From CAYFWF01 sp964346815 (GTDB lineage Bacteria; Acidobacteriota; Aminicenantia; Aminicenantales; Aminicenantaceae): DNA of 64,000 bases. Under the pieces are notes generated by a model. It was given only the letters and a program-made list of their open reading frames with translations, made no database searches and was not told the origin of the DNA. Each line of letters opens with the position of its first letter. The stretch's first letter is position 1. Below are positions 59,629 through 64,000 of the stretch, piece after piece. Location: contig CAYFWF010000005.1 of the NCBI GenBank assembly GCA_964346815.1, forward strand, positions 18,784-82,783, given 5' to 3'. Made by a program: the position numbers and the translations under genes.

Positions 59629-60855
59629 ATGAAAAATAAGATAGGGATATTCTTGTTTATTTGTGTTTTTGTTCTTTTCTCAGTGAATTCCTTCGCAGAG
59701 ACCAAAAAGCTCAGACAGATCGGCAGATATAAATTGGTTGACATCAAAGGCGATATGCCTAATGAAGAATTGATGAAGACCATTGTGGATAGATATCAGG
59801 AAGATATCAAAACTGGCTTTGATTTGGTTGGGAGCGGCGATTTGTTCGCTCCGTTTATCGATCAGATGAAGCAGTCTGCCTTTCAAGAAAAAGAACTGGC
59901 CGTCGGTGACAAAATCGCATGGATGCTCTTCCGTTCGCAGGGAAAGGTGAAGGCTGTTCGCGATCTGGAGTGGGCCGGGGAAGGCCCCTTACCCGTGTTT
60001 TCTTTTTCTGTCGAAAAAGGGAATATGCGTTACGAGTTCATCATGCCTAAAACTTGTGGAAACATATCCCTTTTGGGGATTCATGAGGCCAAACCAGGCG
60101 CCGCTGAAGAGATGGCCCGCGCAGAACAAGAGCTGGGCTTAGAAGAAGAGGAGGAATATGAGATCGAAAAGGCAAAAATTTTTCAGGAGATTTATCCCCT
60201 GCTTACTGAAACGGATCTCTATTGCTCCTTCTTCGTGATGGAGAACGACGAGCCTGAGGCGAGGATAATCGGTGCCGAGCGGGAATACGAAAGAGTTCAA
60301 TTCAACAACGGAGACATTGTTTACATCAACCAAGGAAGAAATGATGGAATCGAGGAAGGTCAGATATTCCAGGTGCTCGAAGTGGGCACGGTCACAACGG
60401 AATACGGACCCCTTGCTTTTAGAAGAGGAAGGGTGAGAGTTGTGGCACTCGAAGAGAACACCTCCTCTGCCCGTGTAGAGAGGGCCTGTGGCCCTGTTAT
60501 GTTAGGCAATCATTTGGTCCCCTTCGAAGAAAGGGAAGGACGAATGGGCAAAGATCTGGGATACGATGTGCCCCCTTATGAAAGTGTCGGCATAAGGGGA
60601 AGCCTCATCTATATCCAGGATGATTTCTTCCAGATTGGAACGGGCGCTTGGGGACTGATCAATTTGGGCGAGAGCGATGGTCTCCAGATTGGACAACAGC
60701 TGGTCGTTTACAGAAAAATCCATGAAGATACTCCTCTGTTCGTATTTGCCAACATAGTGGTCATCGACACACAAACGCGGACATCCACGGTCAAGGTCCT
60801 CTCGTGTAAAGATGCGTTGGTGGTGGGCGACTTGGTCCAGACAAGAAATCACTGA
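59629..60855 (+). CDS. secreted protein with two FlgT-C-like modules, unknown function
   Basis: The 408-residue exported protein has a signal peptide (about 1-24, ending N-S-F-A-E). Two similar C-terminal modules are seen: one with G-D-I-V-Y-I-N-Q-G-R-N-D-G-I-E-E-G-Q-I-F and a later one with G-L-I-N-L-G-E-S-D-G-L-Q-I-G-Q-Q-L. This pattern matches the FlgT C-terminal / SH3-like fold found also in non-flagellar lipoproteins. No flagellar gene is near. A perfect promoter suggests high expression. The N-terminal 180 residues are unrecognised. Confidence 0.78.
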   Translation: MKNKIGIFLFICVFVLFSVNSFAETKKLRQIGRYKLVDIKGDMPNEELMKTIVDRYQEDIKTGFDLVGSGDLFAPFIDQMKQSAFQEKELAVGDKIAWMLFRSQGKVKAVRDLEWAGEGPLPVFSFSVEKGNMRYEFIMPKTCGNISLLGIHEAKPGAAEEMARAEQELGLEEEEEYEIEKAKIFQEIYPLLTETDLYCSFFVMENDEPEARIIGAEREYERVQFNNGDIVYINQGRNDGIEEGQIFQVLEVGTVTTEYGPLAFRRGRVRVVALEENTSSARVERACGPVMLGNHLVPFEEREGRMGKDLGYDVPPYESVGIRGSLIYIQDDFFQIGTGAWGLINLGESDGLQIGQQLVVYRKIHEDTPLFVFANIVVIDTQTRTSTVKVLSCKDALVVGDLVQTRNH

Positions 60856-60970
60856 TTTTTTTTCTTGCGCATTTTTTTCATATAAATTCTTAAAAGCTAT
60901 ATTGTCTCCACTTCGTGGGGGATCCTCTTCTGTGCACCTCTAATCATCATGGAAGTCAACGGCCTGAAAA

Positions 60971-61022
60971 CCGAGAGCCTCGAGGTATCCCTATTCGGGA
61001 TGAGCATGAGCTCGGCTTTTTA
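60971..61022 (+). terminator. imperfect hairpin with T-run, probable terminator
   Basis: CCGAG (60971-60975) pairs with CTCGG (61011-61015), with further pairing inside (CTC/GAG, and TCCC/GGGA around a 5-base loop), then CTTTTTATT. It lies 115 bases after the secreted-protein gene and touches the tRNA-Gly promoter. Internal mismatches lower confidence. Confidence 0.38.
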
Positions 61023-61052
61023 TTGACAGTATTCCGTTTTTTCTGGTATTTT
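61023..61052 (+). promoter_or_regulatory. promoter of tRNA-Gly
   Basis: A perfect TTGACA (61023-61028), 18 bases, and an extended -10 TGGTATTTT (61044-61052) lie 30 bases upstream of the tRNA. Confidence 0.6.
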
Positions 61053-61081
61053 AGTCCCAGAGTTTTGTAAGGCTTCACTGA

Positions 61082-61156
61082 GCGGGCGTAGTTCAGTGGT
61101 AGAACGTCTGCTTGCCAAGCAGAAGGTCGTGGGTTCAAATCCCATCGTCCGCTCCA
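61082..61156 (+). tRNA. tRNA-Gly(GCC)
   Basis: A 75-base cloverleaf with encoded CCA can be drawn by eye. Acceptor GCGGGCG pairs with CGTCCGC (one G-T pair). The D-arm has GTTCAGTGGTAGAAC. The anticodon loop TTGCCAA has anticodon GCC at 61114-61116 between TCTGC and GCAGA. The T-arm is GTGGG-TTCAAAT-CCCAT. The discriminator T and 3' CCA (61154-61156) are in the DNA. It reads glycine codons GGC and GGU. Confidence 0.97.
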
Positions 61157-61526
61157 GATAACTCCCCTATTTTTCAATAGGTTTCCTCATTTTCACAGTT
61201 TAGCCAGAATACGTCATTTTGGGTTATTTTCAGCCTAAAATGTCAAACGAGCGTCAAATTTCTACCTCATATAAATGGATGAGAAATGTCTAATCTTGTG
61301 ACATATTTGTGACATGGGGATAAGTCTAGATAGAATCCTTTTGACCACACGAATTTTAGAAGAGAAATCAATAGCATAATTTCATTTGGAGTTACTGACC
61401 GTGAATTTTGATACAGGGGGCCATCTATCTTCATTTCTATATTCTCAGCAACATTGATATTATAACCACAATGAGATGTGCTCATCCGACACCTGAGAAT
61501 AAGAGGAAGGCTGTGGAGAGGTTATC
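61157..61526. other. gene-free stretch after tRNA-Gly
   Basis: I find no supported gene in these 370 AT-rich bases. A 9-base direct repeat TTGTGACAT occurs at 61296-61304 and 61307-61315. A possible 72-codon minus-strand frame (61267-61485) has no ribosome-binding site or recognisable product and is left out. Confidence 0.45.
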
Positions 61527-61901
61527 TTATTCAGCCCCCTTTATAAGAGAGTATAAATAACCTAATGACAACAGTCCAAATAGAGCAACGGTTGACCATC
61601 CCCAGGCATTCACTACACCTGCAAGTTGCCATTTCAGAGATACAACAAAACCGATTATGAAATGTACGAGCAATCCGATGACAATAGCTTTCCGTGCCTT
61701 GATTTCTTTCGCCTTTAGTACAAAAAAGAGAAGCAAGGCATAACCGAGATACGCAGCTCCTTGCAGTTGTGCTGCGTTTTTTCCTGAGTCAGTAAGCTCT
61801 TGTCCATAGAATGCATAAAATGGACCAGGTATCAGTACTAGGAGCAGTCCAAAGAAAAGACCCAGGATACCAGTAATGATAAATAGGGTGTTAAGTTTCA
61901 T
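61527..61901 (-). CDS. small four-helix membrane protein of unknown function
   Basis: The 124-residue protein has four membrane helices (about 4-22, 45-63, 70-88, 97-117) with a short C-terminal tail. Loops are short and no charged catalytic motif is seen; a G-Q-E-L-T-D-S-G-K-N segment lies in the first periplasmic or cytoplasmic loop. The start at 61901 has AGGAGG 11 bases upstream; a GTG at 61910 is in frame but too close to it. I do not recognise the family. It stands alone among accessory-looking genes. Confidence 0.65.
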   Translation of the reverse strand: MKLNTLFIITGILGLFFGLLLVLIPGPFYAFYGQELTDSGKNAAQLQGAAYLGYALLLFFVLKAKEIKARKAIVIGLLVHFIIGFVVSLKWQLAGVVNAWGWSTVALFGLLSLGYLYSLIKGAE

Positions 61902-62298
61902 GATTCTCACTCCCTCCTTTTAAAATTTATTTGGAGATAAATAGAGAAAAAATCCTAGTGCTATTTTTTGGATAGATTTCTCTCTTTTCCCCTGCTGATG
62001 AAATTATTAAATTATGTCCCCAATGTCAAGGTAATTCATTATGAAGATAAAGGCGAGACTTTAGTTTACAATCTGTGTCAACTTGAATAGTGGTCATCCC
62101 AAGTTAGCTTATCGATTTGGATTACGTAGAAGCGTCTGGTTGGGTTGGAGCGGTTGCCGTGCTTGATGCTCCTTTGCCGAAAATATTGCTTGTGCGGTCA
62201 CGGATATAGATGCTTCTTATCGCTATGGAAAAAGATGCCTAGCCGATTCTATTCGGACTTCGTGGGTTAGAGCGATTGGTTAGGTTAGGTTGCTTGGG

Positions 62299-62358
62299 TT
62301 ACTTCTCCTCCTTCGGCTTGAGTTCCATGCCGAGCTGCTACATAAGACCAAACATGTC
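62299..62358 (-). pseudogene. decayed fragment of the SnoaL-like lipoprotein gene (3' end)
   Basis: Read on the minus strand the segment gives D-M-F-G-L-M-stop-Q-L-G-M-E-L-K-P-K-E-E-K-stop, which matches the C-terminus of the intact gene at 63439 (D-M-L-G-A-M-Q-Q-L-G-M-E-L-K-L-K-E-G-E). DNA identity is high over about 60 bases, and the reading frame is the same, with one in-frame TAG. No similarity is seen beyond it, so only the 3' end is left. Confidence 0.75.
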
Positions 62359-62449
62359 ACTTTACCCCTACTGTCTATATTTAATGGCATATGTCCTACC
62401 CAAAGGATGAATAGGAAGGCTTCATTAAGAGAAAAAAAAATAAAATAAA

Positions 62450-62466
62450 TTGGCACAATAATTGCT
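62450..62466 (+). promoter_or_regulatory. sigma-54 (RpoN)-type promoter upstream of the secreted protein
   Basis: TTGGCAC (62450-62456), five bases, TTGCT (62462-62466) matches the -24/-12 consensus TGGCAC-N5-TTGCW exactly. The start would be near 62478, about 42 bases before the ATG. A weaker sigma-70 pair (TTGGCA, 16 bases, TATATT at 62472-62477) shares the same bases. No RpoN activator is in the window. Confidence 0.6.
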
Positions 62467-62519
62467 CTAGCTATATTTGAAGGAGAGAACGGATAGAAAA
62501 AAATAGAAACGGGGGGACA

Positions 62520-63434
62520 ATGCGAAACTTAACAAAGTTGGTTCTCTTAGCCTTTATGACCTTTTTGCTAGGGACAAAAATTCTATCTTCACAAGAGCTA
62601 AAATACCCTGTGAGAGAGATGCCCGATGTCAAAGTATCTATTTCTCCTTTAAATCCCACAACTAAAGACAGGATCACTTTCACTGTGACTGCATATGGAA
62701 ATAGTGGCCCCTCCATCGAAAGGATCGTTATCGTAGTAAATAACAGGAAAGTTAAAGTTTGTTCAATGTCTCCTTGTGTTTATAGAGGAGGGCCTTATCG
62801 TGAAGGACTTCTGAGTTATGAAGTAACGGTTTACGATAAAGGAGTGGGTTCCTACACTCCCGATGGAGTTTGGACTTGCCAGCGAAAGGTCGAAGTAAAA
62901 AAATCGGAATCTAAACGTAAAGAAAAAGTGGAATCATATCGAAGAATGGTTGATTTAATTCCACTTGCAGAAAGCGAAAATACTCAATGGCTAAATAAAA
63001 CGGTTGCACTTCCCTTCCCGGGGGAAGAGGGTGAATACAGCGGATTCGCTAGCTATCGGTATAATTCATATTTAGAGGATGGCAGAGTCTATCCAAAAGT
63101 CTTGTTAACATATCCTGAGTGGCGAAATGAGTATGGATCGATTGTAGGAATATTTAAGATCGAAAATCTCGCTGACAATGCAGTATTTAAAGCAAAGGTA
63201 GGCTTTTTAGAGGAAGCTGTCCAATCGGATGGTGTAGAGTTCAGAGTCTTTGTGAAAAGCGAACCATTTTTTTATTCTGCAAGGCAGTGCTATTATGATG
63301 GATGCCTAGATGATCTTATTTTCGATCTGGATAGATATGCAGGTCAGAATGTCGAGATTGTCTTAGAAGTCAAGGCACTAAGAACATCCAATCAGGATTG
63401 GGCTGTTTGGGTAGATCCAAGGATTGAATGGTAA
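62520..63434 (+). CDS. secreted protein with Ig-like and jelly-roll-like domains, unknown function
   Basis: The 304-residue exported protein has a signal peptide (about 1-24, ending I-L-S-S-Q). An Ig-like or CARDB-like beta domain follows (about 35-125; V-S-I-S-P-L-N-P-T-T-K-D-R-I-T-F-T-V-T-A) with a Cys pair (C-S-M-S-P-C). After a K/E-rich linker, a C-terminal domain (about 150-300) reads like an NPCBM/jelly-roll glycan-binding fold (F-K-I-E-N-L-A-D-N-A-V-F; final W-A-V-W-V-D-P-R-I). It has GGGGGG before the ATG. It lies between the decayed and intact SnoaL-like genes. Confidence 0.75.
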   Translation: MRNLTKLVLLAFMTFLLGTKILSSQELKYPVREMPDVKVSISPLNPTTKDRITFTVTAYGNSGPSIERIVIVVNNRKVKVCSMSPCVYRGGPYREGLLSYEVTVYDKGVGSYTPDGVWTCQRKVEVKKSESKRKEKVESYRRMVDLIPLAESENTQWLNKTVALPFPGEEGEYSGFASYRYNSYLEDGRVYPKVLLTYPEWRNEYGSIVGIFKIENLADNAVFKAKVGFLEEAVQSDGVEFRVFVKSEPFFYSARQCYYDGCLDDLIFDLDRYAGQNVEIVLEVKALRTSNQDWAVWVDPRIEW

Positions 63435-63438
63435 GTGT

Positions 63439-63978
63439 CTACTCCCCCTCCTTCAGCTTAAGCTCCATGCCGAGTTGTTGCATCGCTCCAAGCATATCAT
63501 AATCTTCCCTTTCTTCTACGATTTTTCCGTTTTCAATGCGGGTTATCATAATTCCGCCAAATTCAACCTTATTCCCTGTAGGTGGGATACCCATAAATTC
63601 TCCTTCATGAGTCCCCCTATAGGTCCACCTGGCTATCACTGTATCCCCTGCAGCAAATAATTCTTCAATTGTCCAACTGCTATCGGGAAATCCTTTAAAA
63701 ATCATCTTTCCAAATTCTATTGCTTCTTCCATGGATACAGGTTTGAGTGTAGCAGATGGCGAGTAGGAAACATACTCAGGAGCAAACAACTCCTTCAAAG
63801 CCTCAAAGTCTCCTTTGCCAAACAATTCCATCTCACGCTTTACAATCTCCTTATTCTGCTCCTCAAGTGCTGCCTGGGCTTTGAACTCTTCAAGCTCTGC
63901 CATCGCTTCCTTATCCTGACAGCCGACCATAAAGCATAAAATCAGAGCTAAAGGTAGAATCATGAAGAGTTTTTTCAT
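63439..63978 (-). CDS. SnoaL-like (ester cyclase/NTF2 fold) lipoprotein
   Basis: The 179-residue protein starts with a lipoprotein signal (L-A-L-I-L-C-F-M-V-G-C), so the mature protein is probably lipidated at Cys 20. After a charged helix, the SnoaL-like NTF2 fold is visible (N-K-E-I-V-K-R-E-M-E-L-F-G-K-G-D-F-E-A-L; A-R-W-T-Y-R-G-T-H-x-G-E-F-M-G-I-P-P-T-G; E-F-G-G-I-M-I-T-R-I-E-N-G-K-I-V-E-E). Such proteins act as cyclases, hydrolases or ligand binders; substrate unknown. GGAGG precedes the ATG. It converges with the secreted protein 4 bases after its stop. Confidence 0.88.
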   Translation of the reverse strand: MKKLFMILPLALILCFMVGCQDKEAMAELEEFKAQAALEEQNKEIVKREMELFGKGDFEALKELFAPEYVSYSPSATLKPVSMEEAIEFGKMIFKGFPDSSWTIEELFAAGDTVIARWTYRGTHEGEFMGIPPTGNKVEFGGIMITRIENGKIVEEREDYDMLGAMQQLGMELKLKEGE

Positions 63979-64000
63979 TTATGCCTCCTCTGAAAGGCGT

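Larger units (their letters stand above)
61902..62519. other. long sparse intergenic region with a decayed gene piece and a sigma-54-type promoter
   Basis: These 618 bases hold no intact gene. They include a G/T-rich segment with two near-copies of GGGTT(G/A)GAGCG(G/A)TTG (62142-62156 and 62264-62278), a decayed SnoaL-like 3' end (62299-62358), an A-rich run (62430-62449) and a sigma-54-type site (62450-62466). The rest shows nothing I can name and may be decayed coding DNA. Confidence 0.45.

Noticed and set aside
60956..61177. Minus-strand frame of 73 codons across the tRNA-Gly
   Set aside because: It is the well-known false protein read antisense through a tRNA (it contains RWDLNPRPSAWQADVLPLNY). 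The tRNA on the plus strand explains the conservation.
61267..61485. Minus-strand frame of 72 codons after the tRNA
   Set aside because: No Shine-Dalgarno sequence, no motif, AT-rich random-looking composition. Cannot be supported.

Overview
The window reads as one contiguous piece of chromosome from a Gram-negative, probably anaerobic, peptide-using bacterium. The diderm signs are a fused LptF/LptG lipopolysaccharide permease, SurA/PrsA-type periplasmic foldases, a TolB-like lipoprotein, a DUF5916 protein that should form an outer-membrane barrel, and a heptose nucleotidyltransferase. A flavodiiron (FprA) protein, a PflX-type radical SAM protein and three sodium/amino-acid symporters fit an anaerobic amino-acid fermenter. 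BACON domains, DUF5916, DUF362, the EndoQ homologue and the fused LptFG make Candidatus Aminicenantes / Acidobacteriota my best guess. This is inference; no rRNA lies in the window.

Layout. 1-6 kb (minus strand): the start of a membrane-anchored protein running off the left edge, two paralogous secreted propeller + BACON + Fn3-like proteins, and a TolB-like lipoprotein. 6-8.9 kb (minus): DUF362 gene coupled to an asparagine-synthetase-like gene whose product lacks the glutaminase cysteine. 9-18.4 kb (plus): F1Fo ATP synthase genes b', b, delta, alpha, gamma, beta, epsilon (no a or c subunit), overlapping trmN6, then a Wzm/Wzt-type polysaccharide exporter, DUF2061 and hldE/rfaE2. 18.7-26.6 kb (plus): DUF5916 protein, mfd, and two parvulin-type foldases. 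26.6-28.7 kb: pyruvoyl arginine decarboxylase with a membrane-anchored partner, and a divergent, internally duplicated membrane protein. 28.7-32.3 kb (minus): EnvC-like, S41-like and YibQ-like envelope genes, in which the first two products look catalytically dead. 32.4-38 kb (minus): flippase-like protein and three Na+ symporters.

38.2-48.1 kb: FprA, a second DUF362 protein, a small unknown, PflX-like radical SAM (minus), pgeF, purC-PHP-cvpA-fis-like, then groES-groEL with a perfect CIRCE operator, a consensus promoter and a second CIRCE-like repeat at the expected start of transcription. 48.4-54.8 kb: LptF-LptG fusion, bifunctional nuclease (minus) with a palindrome between its -35 and -10, ClC channel (minus), EndoQ-like nuclease with a C-terminal clamp-binding motif (minus). 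55-59.3 kb (minus): an unknown secreted protein and a four-helix-protein/ddl/ruvX/mltG operon. 59.6-61.2 kb: a secreted FlgT-C-like protein behind a textbook promoter, then tRNA-Gly(GCC). 61.2-64 kb: sparser, AT-richer, accessory-looking DNA with a small membrane protein, a secreted protein behind a sigma-54-type promoter, a SnoaL-like lipoprotein, and a decayed copy of that lipoprotein's 3' end.

Most of the window is envelope biogenesis, energy and housekeeping. The points most worth checking are: the two apparently dead envelope hydrolase homologues in one operon; the Cys-less AsnB with DUF362; the AGCS symporter carrying a periplasmic beta-sandwich; the clamp-motif EndoQ; the two CIRCE repeats; the palindrome-in-spacer promoter; and the sigma-54 site. 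I saw no CRISPR array, prophage, insertion sequence or rRNA.
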